Origin: UBA4416 sp036676295
GTDB lineage: Bacteria; Bacteroidota; Bacteroidia; B-17B0; Aurantibacillaceae
Assembly: GCA_036676295.1 (NCBI GenBank)
Contig: JAKFDE010000025.1
Location: 1 to 64,000 of the forward strand
Direction: 5' to 3'
DNA length: 64,000 bases
A model generated the notes under the pieces. The model did no database searches, was not told the origin of the DNA, and worked only from the letters and a program-made list of their open reading frames with translations. The translations under genes and the position numbers were made by a program. This document shows positions 44,189 to 53,698 of the stretch, one piece after another; the stretch's first letter is position 1, and each line of letters begins with the position of its first letter.

Positions 44189-45298
44189 ATGAATGTAACA
44201 CTTAGGCAACGTAAAAAGGGTAATAAAATAAGCTTGTATTTAGACTATTACAGCAATGGTAAACGTGAATACGAGTATCTTAAACTTTATATAAAGGTTG
44301 CCTCTAAAGGTGTTCCATTGACTAAGGAAGAAAAAACCGAGAATAAAACAAATTTAGAATTAGCCGAATCAATTAGGAGCAAACGCCATTTAGAAATAAA
44401 GAATGGCATTTATGGCTTTAGTGATAGCGGCAAGATGAAAGGCAGTTTTATAAAATACTTTGAGTTTTTGACAGAAAAAAGAAATGATAGTGATGGCAAT
44501 TATGGCAATTGGGATAGTACGTTAAAGCACATTAATAAGTTTGTAAATAATGCTGATGTAACTTTTAATCAAATTGATAAAAATTGGTTAGAAGATTTTA
44601 AAGAGTATTTAAAAAAGAAAGCTGAAACACCGGCAAAGAAAAAACTATCACAGAATACTCAAAGCTCTTATTTTAATAAAGTGAGAGCCGCATTAAGAGA
44701 AGCTTTAAAAGAAGAGATAATACAACGTAATCCTGCGGATTCAGTTGATGGCATTAAACCTGGAGAGCCTGAAAGAGAGTTTTTAACTTATGACGAGTTA
44801 ATAGCAATGTCAAAGGCAGATTGCGAAATAGAGATCATGAAAAAAGCATTTTTATTCAGCGCTTTAACCGGGTTACGCTGGTCAGACATTAATAAATTAA
44901 CTTGGTCTGAAATACAGCATTCAAAGGAGATTGGAAATTACATTCGTTTCACTCAAAAGAAAACTAAAGGCACAGAAACCCTTCCTTTTAATGAAGATGC
45001 TTTGAAATTATTAGGCGAAAGGGGTTTATCAAAAGAGAGAGTGTTTGAAGGCTTAAAATACAGTGCATGGCATAATTTAAAGCTTCAGCAATGGGCTATG
45101 AAAGCTGGCATATCAAAAACTATAACCTTTCACTGCGCAAGGCATACCTTCGCTACCCTACAATTAACTTTAGGCACAGACATCTATACAGTTTCTAAAT
45201 TATTAGGTCATAAAGATTTAAGCACTACTCAGATTTATGCTAAAATAATTGATGAAAGAAAAACACTTGCAGCAAGTAAAATAAAGTTAGATATTTAG
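44189..45298 (+). CDS. Tyrosine recombinase/integrase
   Basis: A complete site-specific recombinase of 369 residues. An N-terminal arm-binding domain (about 1-75) is followed by a SAM-like core-binding domain (85-180), then the catalytic domain with Arg230 (TGLRWSDI), the lysine in KKTKG (257-260), His315 and Arg318 (HCARH), His341 (LGHKD) and the nucleophile Tyr350 (TTQIYAKI). All catalytic residues are present, so it should be active. The length and the arm domain agree with integrases of Bacteroidota mobile elements rather than the XerC/D type. The orientation points away from mnmE. Confidence 0.95.
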   Translation: MNVTLRQRKKGNKISLYLDYYSNGKREYEYLKLYIKVASKGVPLTKEEKTENKTNLELAESIRSKRHLEIKNGIYGFSDSGKMKGSFIKYFEFLTEKRNDSDGNYGNWDSTLKHINKFVNNADVTFNQIDKNWLEDFKEYLKKKAETPAKKKLSQNTQSSYFNKVRAALREALKEEIIQRNPADSVDGIKPGEPEREFLTYDELIAMSKADCEIEIMKKAFLFSALTGLRWSDINKLTWSEIQHSKEIGNYIRFTQKKTKGTETLPFNEDALKLLGERGLSKERVFEGLKYSAWHNLKLQQWAMKAGISKTITFHCARHTFATLQLTLGTDIYTVSKLLGHKDLSTTQIYAKIIDERKTLAASKIKLDI

Positions 45299-45311
45299 TT
45301 CTTAATTTAAT

Positions 45312-47090
45312 ATGGGAGAATATACTAAATCAGAGCTTTTGACATTATCACTTATAGTTGAGAATGTTGAGAGTTTAATTGAACGTATTCAATATGATAG
45401 ATGGGATAGCGATAAATTGGCTTACTCCACTTGTCTAAATGAAAAAGAAAAAAAGCAGTATACTAATCAAGAGATTAAAAAACTGCAAAAAGATTTTCAA
45501 AAATGCGATTCGTCAATTGCACCTTTCATAACAGCCTTTATAAGAGAAGAACCTCATGAAACATCCAGTTTTGATGAAAAGAAGCGTCAAATTATAAGCA
45601 ATTATATTGCTTCGGAATTTTATGATTTATTAGAAACTATAAATGAAAATGAAACATTTGAAGAGGATGACGAAATAGATTTCAGAGATTATATTATTAA
45701 GTATGATTTTGAAACTGATTTATTTGATGAATTTATAATAATCTTTGCGAAAGCAGTAAGGTACTCGGTTCTTGTTTCTTTTTTGACACACAAAAAAGAC
45801 CTTTCCATTGAATTATTAAATAAACTCGAAAATAATATTTCTTTAATTATTTCTAATGCTCAATCTGTTACACCTGATTCAGTTAAATTAAAATTAGAGC
45901 CTTTAATTAATTCAAGTAAAGATTTAGATGTTATTGATAAGGCAGTAAAAACTGTTTTAAAACAATGTTACAGCGAATTTAAAAAACTTGGAGATTCCTT
46001 ATACAATAATCTTGATGAATTAAAAAAAGTATCACGAGAAAATTATTTGAATGGTTTTGCATCAGTTTATGTGAAACTAAATGAGTTTGCAATTAAAGAT
46101 CATTTCCACGATTGCGAAGATTCACGTGGTTACTTCTACGACGATAGACAAAAAGACCCTTATTTTTACTGCCTTTTAAGTTTTAAAAGTATGGTGTTTA
46201 AAGGTGTAGTAAAAGTAATTTCGGATGAACTTTTAGTAAACAGATTAAGTGATTTTGATGCGGCTTTTAAATTACCTTCTAGTTTTAATGATACTATTGA
46301 ATATATAACCAAAGGCTTTTACGAGATAGAAATGATGATGGAGGGAAAGATTATTAAAATGAAGTATTTTAATATCCCGCGAGCTATTGAAAAATTCAAT
46401 TCATTAAGGTATAAAATTGAGAACAAGCCTAAGGATTCGTTGTTATTACTTGATAAATATTTTACTATTGCACAACAAATCTATTATCAAATTGACGGTG
46501 GAGAGTTTGAAAATTCAGATGCATTCGAAGATGAAACGTTCATGAAATCATGGAATGAGTTATGCTTTTTCTATGATAATATGCAGAATTTATTTACTCA
46601 ATCCGAAATTGATTATTTAGCGCCAACCGGAGCGACAAAAGTATTGGACATTTTAAATCCTTTAAATGTCCCAAAAACAGAATCAGTCCAAGTAGTTAAA
46701 CCTAAAAAAGAAACTTCAAGGCACATAGCCTTTACCTATGCTAAGAAAGGTGCAAGCTTTAAAAATAATCTCACTGAATTTAGAAAAAGCCTAATTGATG
46801 GCGGTTTTATTGATAAATCAACAAAACTTGCTGACTTCAATAAAATATTTAAAAACGAATTACCGGGCAATCTTATTATTTGGTCAGGTAATCTTTCGGA
46901 ACTTTACTACTTAATTAAAACATTACATAACGATAAAAAGCTGGTTGAAAACACTGGCAAAGATGTTTGGAAAATAACATCAAATTGCTTTGTTGATAGT
47001 GCAAATAAACCATACGATTTTAAAAAATTCAGAGGGCAAAAAATTCCAGCGAGTAGTAAAAAACTCGATAAAATTATTTTAGTTTTATAA
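45312..47090 (+). CDS. Large hypothetical protein next to the integrase
   Basis: The function is unknown. The 592-residue protein is acidic, highly helical and without signal or membrane segments. A separate C-terminal domain (about 470-592) begins SRHIAFTYAKKGASFKNNL and includes LPGNLIIWSGNLSELYYLIKTLHN, followed by VWKITSNCFVD, a pattern that looks like a winged-helix or small alpha/beta module. Similar C-terminal regions occur in unannotated proteins of Bacteroidota elements, often near the integrase. It starts 13 bases after the integrase stop and may be part of that operon. It could be cargo or a regulator. Confidence 0.7.
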   Translation: MGEYTKSELLTLSLIVENVESLIERIQYDRWDSDKLAYSTCLNEKEKKQYTNQEIKKLQKDFQKCDSSIAPFITAFIREEPHETSSFDEKKRQIISNYIASEFYDLLETINENETFEEDDEIDFRDYIIKYDFETDLFDEFIIIFAKAVRYSVLVSFLTHKKDLSIELLNKLENNISLIISNAQSVTPDSVKLKLEPLINSSKDLDVIDKAVKTVLKQCYSEFKKLGDSLYNNLDELKKVSRENYLNGFASVYVKLNEFAIKDHFHDCEDSRGYFYDDRQKDPYFYCLLSFKSMVFKGVVKVISDELLVNRLSDFDAAFKLPSSFNDTIEYITKGFYEIEMMMEGKIIKMKYFNIPRAIEKFNSLRYKIENKPKDSLLLLDKYFTIAQQIYYQIDGGEFENSDAFEDETFMKSWNELCFFYDNMQNLFTQSEIDYLAPTGATKVLDILNPLNVPKTESVQVVKPKKETSRHIAFTYAKKGASFKNNLTEFRKSLIDGGFIDKSTKLADFNKIFKNELPGNLIIWSGNLSELYYLIKTLHNDKKLVENTGKDVWKITSNCFVDSANKPYDFKKFRGQKIPASSKKLDKIILVL

Positions 47091-47160
47091 ACTACACACT
47101 CTACACTTCTTGTTTTTATCCAAATAAAAGCAGACTCCCGAAAATCAAAAGTAAGCTTTG

Positions 47161-47188
47161 TAAACATTAGTAAATACTAAAGTTTACA
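47161..47188. repeat. 28-bp near-perfect palindrome
   Basis: Arms GTAAAC..TTAGTA and TACTAA..GTTTAC enclose AA, with only one A-A mismatch per arm. No T run follows on either strand, so it is not a terminator. It lies between the unknown 592-residue gene and the HTH/primase operon, where an operator or replication origin could be placed. Confidence 0.6.
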
Positions 47189-47288
47189 CAATACTCTACA
47201 CTCTGCGGTTCGCTCTGCACTCCACTTCCTTTTACTTTTTAAGCCTTATTAGCTTGTAGTTTTACATCGTTATAACAGACAAAATATA

Positions 47289-47300
47289 GTCTTGCAAGAC
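47289..47300. repeat. 12-bp perfect palindrome (GTCTTGCAAGAC)
   Basis: It lies 31 bases before the ATG of the HTH gene at 47331 and is a good candidate operator for one of the small HTH proteins. Confidence 0.5.
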
Positions 47301-47330
47301 TCATTTATTAATCTTAAAAACTTAAACAAA

Positions 47331-47633
47331 ATGAGCAACGATGAAAAAATAATACAAATGCTTTCGAGCATCGAACAAAAATTGAACGAACAGACTTTGC
47401 TAAAAAAGGATGTTTTAAATCTAAATGAAGCTTGCGCTTATTTAGACATTAGCGCCAGTCATTTATACAAATTGACAAGTGCCAAAACAATCCCACATTT
47501 TTGCCCACAAGGCAAAAAGTTGTATTTCAAACGCGTTGAGTTAGATGATTGGTTGCAACGCAACCGTCAAACCTCAAACGATGAAATGGAAAAAGCGGCT
47601 ACTGATTACATCATTCGTAATAAGCGTAAATAA
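47331..47633 (+). CDS. Helix-turn-helix (excisionase-type) DNA-binding protein
   Basis: Start chosen at ATG 47331 (MSNDEKIIQM); an in-frame TTG at 47292 overlaps the palindrome and is unlikely. A short coiled-coil (MLSSIEQKLNEQTLLKK) precedes the HTH: VLNLNEACAYLDISASHLYKLTSAKTIPHFCPQGKKLYFKRVELDDWLQ. This is the 'DNA-binding excisionase' layout common in Bacteroidota elements. It is the first gene of a three-gene operon with the next HTH gene (2-base gap) and the primase. It could act in excision, replication control or plasmid-like copy control. Confidence 0.85.
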   Translation: MSNDEKIIQMLSSIEQKLNEQTLLKKDVLNLNEACAYLDISASHLYKLTSAKTIPHFCPQGKKLYFKRVELDDWLQRNRQTSNDEMEKAATDYIIRNKRK

Positions 47634-47635
47634 TT

Positions 47636-47899
47636 ATGAAGTGGGTAACAGAAGAGCAGCACCAAGCCATCTTAGATAGGCTTGCTGCAATTGAAAAACA
47701 AATTTCTAAAAAACATGATATCGATTTCTTAGATAATCAGCAATTCATTCAGGTAATGAATATTAGTAAGAGATTAGCCCAACGGTGGCGTGATGCAGGG
47801 CTTATAGCCCATAGCATGGTAGGTAATAAAATTTACTATCAAATAAAGGACATAAAAATATTGCTCTCTGCCACCCACCGTAAAGCTAAAAACTACTAA
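47636..47899 (+). CDS. Second small helix-turn-helix protein
   Basis: The 87-residue product again has a short coiled-coil (EQHQAILDRLAAIEKQISKK) and a MerR-like HTH (FLDNQQFIQVMNISKRLAQRWRDAGLIAHSMVGNKIYYQIKDIKILL). It is similar in layout to the gene just upstream, as if duplicated. It overlaps nothing but starts only 2 bases after its neighbour's stop and ends one base before the primase start, so the three are clearly translated as a unit. Confidence 0.8.
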   Translation: MKWVTEEQHQAILDRLAAIEKQISKKHDIDFLDNQQFIQVMNISKRLAQRWRDAGLIAHSMVGNKIYYQIKDIKILLSATHRKAKNY

Positions 47900-47900
47900 G

Positions 47901-50135
47901 ATGAAAAACGTAAGCATATTCAAAAACTACTCAACCTTAGTAGAAGATAAAAGTATTGATGTAATCATCAATGAAATTAAAGAAGGTAAGTTTAAAGCGG
48001 AAGTTGAAACCATTCGCCAACTTTATAGCTCCGGCAATAAGGATGAAGCAGACACAAAGAAAAAGCAACTATTAGGTTTCACGCCCTCTGCGACTTTTAA
48101 AACACTTCGCAAGGCAGACCTTGCAAGTGTTTACACAAAATTTGTGGTACTTGATATTGATAAATTAACAGATTTAGAATTAAACCGAGTAACCAAATTG
48201 ACTAAGTTGGCGCAATACACGTATTGCTGTTTTATAAGCCCCAGTGGTAATGGACTTAAAATTTTAATACAAGTTGATTCAGAAATAGAGCATCATCTAA
48301 CAGCTTACAGTCAAGTAGCAGAGTATTACGAACAGGCTTTGGAAATCGAATTAGACCGTTCAGGCAAAGACGTTTCACGGCTTTGCTTTTACTCATACGA
48401 CCCCCATTTATTTCATAATACCGACAGCTTAATCTTTAACGTAAATAAAGAGCTTGTTTTTAATGTAGAGCCAATAATTGAAACTAAACTACCAATTAGT
48501 AACGTTATTTCAGACAACTCTTTATTTCAAAATGCAATTGATTTTACAGATAAAAAGTCCAGGTATTCAGAAGGTAATCGTAATAACTATATTCATTTAT
48601 TAGCTTGTAATTGCAACCGTTTAGGGATTAATGAAGCAGAGGCAGAAAGCTTGATTATTAATAAGTACGATTTAGACGAAAAGGAAATTAAAGCCTCAGT
48701 TCATAGTGCCTATCAAAATAATAGTAATGAGTTTGCAAAGTTTGCAAAATCTGCAAAGAGTACAAATAAAAAAGAGAATGATGAGGAAGAGTATTTGAAA
48801 TCAACTCCATCAATTCCAAATACAGTTTATGAAAATCTTCCTGCCATTTTAAAAGAAGGATCAAATGCCTTTGAAACATCTCGCGAACGTGATACATTCC
48901 TTACAGGGGCATTAGCAATCCTTTCAGGCTGCTTGCCAAAAGTAACTGGTGTGTATGGTCAGCGTACCGTTTACCCTCACTTATTCGTGTTTATTTTAGC
49001 TCCTGCCGCAAGCGGCAAAGGAGCTTTGCAATCTTCAAAAGCATTAGCTGATAAATACCATGAACGTACCAAAGAAGAAAGCTTAAAGGCTAAAAAAGAA
49101 TATGAGGCAGAAATGCGAGAATACAAAAAACGCCATTCAGGCAAAAGGGCTTCATCAATGCCCGATGAAGAGCCTCCAATAGAACCACCTTTTCAAGTAG
49201 TGTTTATTCCAGCTAATACAAGTAACGCAAAAATATACAGCCATCTTGGTAGTAATAACGGAGGTGGTATTATTTGTGAAACAGAAGCAGATACTTTAGG
49301 TGTTGTTTTTAAACAAGATTGGGGATCGTATTCCGACATGCTTCGCAAAGCATTTCATCATGAACGTTTATCTGTAAGCCGTAAAACAAATAACGAATAC
49401 ATTGAGGTAGATAACCCACGTTTAGCGGTTGCCTTATCCGGTACTCCAAAACAAGTGTTTAATATTATTGCCTCTGCCGAAGATGGCTTATTTAGTCGCT
49501 TTGTATTCTACACGTTTAAAACAGAATCAAAATGGCGTAGTCCTTCGCCCTATGATTCGCAGGTAAATTTAACAGAGCATTTTAATACATTAAGTGTGAG
49601 AGTTTTAGAAATAGTTGACTTCTTAAACAAAACACCAACTGAAATAAATTTAACTAAAGAGCAATGGGACAAGTTTAATCCAATTTTTGAGAAGTATTTG
49701 TTTGATATAAACGCTTTTGTCAGCGAAGATGCAGAAAGTGTAGTTAAAAGATTAGGTCTAATCTTATATCGTTTTTGTATGATTTTTACCACACTTCGTA
49801 AGTTCGAAAATGCAGAAGATACTTTAAAGATGTTCTGTACGGATGAAGATTTTAATAATTCGGTGGCTTTGGTAGATGTGTTTTTACAGCATAGTATTTT
49901 AATGTTTAACAATTTACCTAAACAAGAGGGTGCAACAGCTCCAGTAATTAAAAACACAAATAAAAAGCAGTTGTTAGAGGCTTTTCCAAATGAGTTTAAA
50001 AGAGCAGAAGCTGTTGAATTAGCAAGTAAATTCAAAATAAAGCCACGGACTTGTGATCTGTTTTTAGCCGATCTTGTGCTTAATAACTATCTAACTCAGC
50101 CAATGTCCGGTGTATATCAAAAAATAAACAATTAG
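47901..50135 (+). CDS. Primase-helicase-like protein (VirE N-terminal domain plus DUF3987)
   Basis: Replication protein of the element. The N-terminal part (about 40-180) is the VirE-N/BT4734-like primase-polymerase module: FVVLDIDKL with Asp85/Asp87, then SPSGNGLKILIQVD (113-126) and DVSRLCFYSYDP. A linker at 277-290 contains a duplicated FAKFAKSAKS sequence. The DUF3987 helicase module starts at 300; its Walker A is LAPAASGKGALQ (366-377), and NNGGGIICETEAD, FHHERLSVSRKT and ALSGTPKQVFNII follow. The C-terminal part (from 640) has a winged-helix like tail. Such proteins replicate or initiate copying of mobilised elements. It follows the two HTH genes without gaps. Confidence 0.87.
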   Translation: MKNVSIFKNYSTLVEDKSIDVIINEIKEGKFKAEVETIRQLYSSGNKDEADTKKKQLLGFTPSATFKTLRKADLASVYTKFVVLDIDKLTDLELNRVTKLTKLAQYTYCCFISPSGNGLKILIQVDSEIEHHLTAYSQVAEYYEQALEIELDRSGKDVSRLCFYSYDPHLFHNTDSLIFNVNKELVFNVEPIIETKLPISNVISDNSLFQNAIDFTDKKSRYSEGNRNNYIHLLACNCNRLGINEAEAESLIINKYDLDEKEIKASVHSAYQNNSNEFAKFAKSAKSTNKKENDEEEYLKSTPSIPNTVYENLPAILKEGSNAFETSRERDTFLTGALAILSGCLPKVTGVYGQRTVYPHLFVFILAPAASGKGALQSSKALADKYHERTKEESLKAKKEYEAEMREYKKRHSGKRASSMPDEEPPIEPPFQVVFIPANTSNAKIYSHLGSNNGGGIICETEADTLGVVFKQDWGSYSDMLRKAFHHERLSVSRKTNNEYIEVDNPRLAVALSGTPKQVFNIIASAEDGLFSRFVFYTFKTESKWRSPSPYDSQVNLTEHFNTLSVRVLEIVDFLNKTPTEINLTKEQWDKFNPIFEKYLFDINAFVSEDAESVVKRLGLILYRFCMIFTTLRKFENAEDTLKMFCTDEDFNNSVALVDVFLQHSILMFNNLPKQEGATAPVIKNTNKKQLLEAFPNEFKRAEAVELASKFKIKPRTCDLFLADLVLNNYLTQPMSGVYQKINN

Positions 50136-50137
50136 CA

Positions 50138-50170
50138 TTTTGCAACTTTTGCAAACTTTGCAACGTTTGC
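50138..50170 (+). repeat. Tandem TTGCAAC-type repeats upstream of the restriction gene
   Basis: TTTTGCAAC, TTTTGCAAAC, TTTGCAAC and GTTTGC follow each other at 8-10 base spacing in the gap between primase and restriction gene. The spacing and half-palindromic TTGCAA core suggest a protein-binding array. Confidence 0.5.
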
Positions 50171-50217
50171 TTATAAAATATATTATATTTAACAAAATAT
50201 CGTAATTCTCTCAGTAT

Positions 50218-53163
50218 ATGTCCATTACAAATCTTACAGATGCATTTGAAGCGGTTCAGGTTTTAATAAATGATTTTGAAAACAATATCAATCATTATCT
50301 GTCGCCTGGTTACCAAGAGGCTGAAGTAAGAAAGGAATATATTGACAAATTTTTTACAGCACTGGGTTGGGATGTAGATCACAATCACCAAAAAAACCCT
50401 CAGCAACAAGAGGTAAAAATAGAGAAGGCTCAAAGGCAGCAAGGTGCAATAGGACAAAAAAGAGCAGATTATGCTTTTTCCCTTGCTCCAAACTACAAAC
50501 AAACAAAATTTTTCGTTGAAGCTAAAAAACCTTCACGTACACTTCGTCAAAATAAAGATGATTATTTTCAAACAGCTAAGTACGGATGGAATGCGGGAAC
50601 TGGCATCAGTATATTAACTGATTTCGAAGAGTTGGTTATTATTGATTGTCGTTTTAAACCTGATATAGACACAATTTTAGCTACGCAATTAAAATATTAT
50701 CATTTTGCTGATTTTAGAAAAGAAGATGTTTTTGAAGAGCTGTATTGGTTGTTTTCTCGTGAAGCGGTTGAAGCAGGAAATTTAGAACGCCATGTTGAGG
50801 ACTTACCAAAACCTAAAGGTATAGCCAAACAACTTAAAATGTTTGGTGGTAAATACCAAAGTATCGATGAGAGCTTTCTAAATTATATAGACCAAAAGCG
50901 ACAGGAATTAGCCGCAGCTTTTTATCAAAATAATAAAACGCTTGATGCCTATTCTTTAACGGAAGCTACCCAAAGGACAATTGATAGAATTGTATTTATT
51001 CGCTTCTTAGAAGATAAATTAATTGAAACTGATTCTCATATAAATGCAATTGCGAATAGTTCAAAGCCTTGGGTTAAATTTATTGAAATCAGCAAACAAT
51101 TAAATGCAAAGTATAATGGTATAGTTTTTAAACCATTATTCATTGACGATAAGAATTTTGCCGGCGCCGATGAAAATTTATTTAGAGAGTTATGTTCTGA
51201 GTTAGATCACACGAACTCTCCTTATGATTTTAACTACATACCTATTCATATCCTTGGTAGCATTTATGAGAGATTTTTAGGTAAAGTGGTTACTATATCG
51301 GAAGGAAAAGCTTCGATTGAGATTAAACCAGAAGTTAGAAAAGCTGGTGGTGTATTTTATACTCCGAAATATATAGTAGATTATATTGTTAAAAACACGA
51401 TTGGGGTACTAATTGATAATAAATCACCAAAGCAAATTTCCGAATTAACTTTTGCTGATATAGCCTGCGGCTCAGGCTCTTTTTTAATCGGAGTATTTGA
51501 GTACTTATTAGATTATCATAATAAATATTACAATCTAAATCCTGAACAAGCAAAAAAAGATGGTTGTAAATTCGATCAAGATAATGGTATTTGGGTTTTA
51601 TCTATTAAACAGAAACAGCAGATATTATTAAATAATATATATGGAGTAGATATTGATTTACAGGCAACAGAAGTAACTCAATTATCCCTATTCTTAAAAA
51701 TGTTAGAAGATGAAACTACTGCAACAGCAAATGATATGATGGTGTTGTTTCATGAAACGATTTTACCTAATTTAACCAATAATATTAAATGTGGTAATAG
51801 TCTCATTGGTACAGATATTCTTACAACAAAACTTGATTTAGATTTAGAAAATGAAAGAACATTAAATCCATTTGATTTTGATTTAGCCTTCCCTAAAATA
51901 TTTAAAAAGGCAGGTTTTGATGCGGTCGTTGGTAACCCACCATATGTTGATATTAAAGGTCTAGATAAAATTAATGTAGATTATTTTTTCAAAAACTATT
52001 CGTCATGTGAAAATAGAATCAATCTCTATGCGATTTTTATTGAAAAGGTAATGCGAGTTCTTAAACCGAATGGGTATTTAAGTTATATTATTCCTAATTC
52101 AATTTTATTTCAAAGTTCTTATTTGAAACTGCGATCTTTGTTGTTAGAGAAATATTCAATATCGGAAATTATAAAATTGCCGGATAATATTTTTAAGGAT
52201 GCAAATGTCGAAACAATAATTCTAACACTAAATTCTACTAAAAAAACTAAAAAAGATTCAACTCACATTGTTATATACGATAACAAGATCAAGTTAGATT
52301 CAATTGATTATTCTAAAGCAATTAAGATTGAAGAAATTGATAATAGTAATTGGCAAAAGCATCCATTGAAAATATTTGATATTTTCTCGAATGAAAAGGT
52401 TCTCGAATTGCTTAAAAAAATTGAGAATAAACATAAGATATTAGAGGATTTTTGTGATTTTGCATTAGGTATTACTCCATATGATAAATATAAAGGTCAT
52501 ACGGAAGAGCAAATAAAGAATAGGGTATTTCACTCAAAAACTCCTCGTGACGAGACTTTTAAGAAGCTTTTAGATGGAAGTAATGTGTCTCGATATTTCA
52601 TTTCCAATAATTGTAGTGAGTATATTAGTTATGGTAAATGGCTTGGGGCTACAAGAGAGCAGAGATTTTTTGTTCAAGAAAGAATTTTAATTAGACAAAT
52701 CATTAGTGGTAAACCATTAAGAATTTATGCAGGTTATACTAATGAAGAGTTGTATAACACACAAAGCATCTTCAATTTATTATTAAAAAAAGAAGTGAAG
52801 GTTGACATTAAGTATATTTTAGGTATTATAAATTCCAACTTAATGAATTTTTATCATGCTTATAAGTATCTTGATTTAACAAAGGATACCTTCCAGAAAA
52901 TTTTGATTCAAAATTGTAAGAATTTCCCAATTCCAGAAATTACCAAATCGAATCTTGCAATTCATGATAAAATCGTACAAATTGTAGATCAAATAATAGC
53001 AACTAAAATTCAGCAGATTGCCGCGATTACAGAACGTGATATAAATTATCTTGCCGAAAAAGTAAATAGTTTTGAGATTGTGTTAAATAATTTGGTTTAT
53101 GATTTATATAATATTTCAGATGAGCATGAAAAAGAAATTATTGAGAAGTTTAACACCAAATAA
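50218..53163 (+). CDS. Type IIG restriction-modification enzyme (Eco57I-like)
   Basis: A single-chain enzyme of 981 residues that should both methylate and cut DNA. The N-terminal nuclease has the PD-(D/E)XK elements RADYAF (Asp84) and FFVEAKK (Glu101, Lys103). The gamma-type adenine methyltransferase has motif I DIACGSGSFL (414-423), the upstream GGVFYTPKYIVDYI helix and catalytic NPPY (573-576). The C-terminal part (about 700-981) is a TaqI-like target-recognition domain with closing helices. No separate specificity subunit is near. A recognition site cannot be predicted. It stands alone with its own short upstream region that carries tandem TTGCAA repeats. Confidence 0.9.
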   Translation: MSITNLTDAFEAVQVLINDFENNINHYLSPGYQEAEVRKEYIDKFFTALGWDVDHNHQKNPQQQEVKIEKAQRQQGAIGQKRADYAFSLAPNYKQTKFFVEAKKPSRTLRQNKDDYFQTAKYGWNAGTGISILTDFEELVIIDCRFKPDIDTILATQLKYYHFADFRKEDVFEELYWLFSREAVEAGNLERHVEDLPKPKGIAKQLKMFGGKYQSIDESFLNYIDQKRQELAAAFYQNNKTLDAYSLTEATQRTIDRIVFIRFLEDKLIETDSHINAIANSSKPWVKFIEISKQLNAKYNGIVFKPLFIDDKNFAGADENLFRELCSELDHTNSPYDFNYIPIHILGSIYERFLGKVVTISEGKASIEIKPEVRKAGGVFYTPKYIVDYIVKNTIGVLIDNKSPKQISELTFADIACGSGSFLIGVFEYLLDYHNKYYNLNPEQAKKDGCKFDQDNGIWVLSIKQKQQILLNNIYGVDIDLQATEVTQLSLFLKMLEDETTATANDMMVLFHETILPNLTNNIKCGNSLIGTDILTTKLDLDLENERTLNPFDFDLAFPKIFKKAGFDAVVGNPPYVDIKGLDKINVDYFFKNYSSCENRINLYAIFIEKVMRVLKPNGYLSYIIPNSILFQSSYLKLRSLLLEKYSISEIIKLPDNIFKDANVETIILTLNSTKKTKKDSTHIVIYDNKIKLDSIDYSKAIKIEEIDNSNWQKHPLKIFDIFSNEKVLELLKKIENKHKILEDFCDFALGITPYDKYKGHTEEQIKNRVFHSKTPRDETFKKLLDGSNVSRYFISNNCSEYISYGKWLGATREQRFFVQERILIRQIISGKPLRIYAGYTNEELYNTQSIFNLLLKKEVKVDIKYILGIINSNLMNFYHAYKYLDLTKDTFQKILIQNCKNFPIPEITKSNLAIHDKIVQIVDQIIATKIQQIAAITERDINYLAEKVNSFEIVLNNLVYDLYNISDEHEKEIIEKFNTK

Positions 53164-53225
53164 TATACTGTTTCTTTTGCTTCTAAAGCTCTCAATTTAT
53201 ATCTTTTAAGCAATTTTTAATTCAG

Positions 53226-53233
53226 TAATTTTG
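53226..53233 (+). promoter_or_regulatory. -7 promoter element of the nucleotidyltransferase unit
   Basis: TAATTTTG fits TAnnTTTG, 22 bases before the GTG start. No good TTG partner is visible. Confidence 0.5.
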
Positions 53234-53254
53234 TATAATAACTAAGACAACAAA

Positions 53255-53692
53255 GTGGAATTTACTCCTTTATTAGAACCAGGCATACACGACATCTCTA
53301 AAGATGCCCTAATAGGACATTTTGTATCTCCTTTTGAATCAAAGGATAAAAGAAATGAGTTAATAGAGCGATTTCATGTTTTATTGGAACAGGTTGAAAA
53401 TATTGGTATAGCGTTTGAAATATGGGTTGATGGTTCGTTTGTAACTAACAAAGAAGAGCCTAATGATATAGACATAGCGTTTTTCTTTAATCCAATTGAA
53501 GCTAATGCTTTAGCTATTGATAAACAAAATGTATTAAAAGAACTTGCAGATAATTCACTATCAAAATTTAGATATAATTGTGATGTATATTTTTTGCCAA
53601 ATGATAATGTTGGTTTAAGAAGTTATTGGAGAGGCTGGTTTGGTTTTACACGTTCTGAGACGGCAAAAGGTTTTGCACGTATAACTATATAG
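53255..53692 (+). CDS. Minimal nucleotidyltransferase (DUF6932-like, Pol-beta fold)
   Basis: GTG start. The 145-residue protein has a helical N-terminus and then the nucleotidyltransferase signature DGSF (59-62) followed by NDIDIAFFF with Asp71 and Asp73. The third acidic residue is likely Asp110 in NCDVYFL. All three metal ligands are present, so it should be able to transfer a nucleotide to a protein, RNA or small molecule. The nearest described group is DUF6932. It is smaller than CBASS cyclases and has no HEPN partner. The gene is 6 bases before the coiled-coil gene, with a mini membrane protein after that, giving a compact operon next to a restriction enzyme and a toxin-antitoxin pair. 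Confidence 0.82.
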   Translation: MEFTPLLEPGIHDISKDALIGHFVSPFESKDKRNELIERFHVLLEQVENIGIAFEIWVDGSFVTNKEEPNDIDIAFFFNPIEANALAIDKQNVLKELADNSLSKFRYNCDVYFLPNDNVGLRSYWRGWFGFTRSETAKGFARITI

Positions 53693-53698
53693 GATAAT

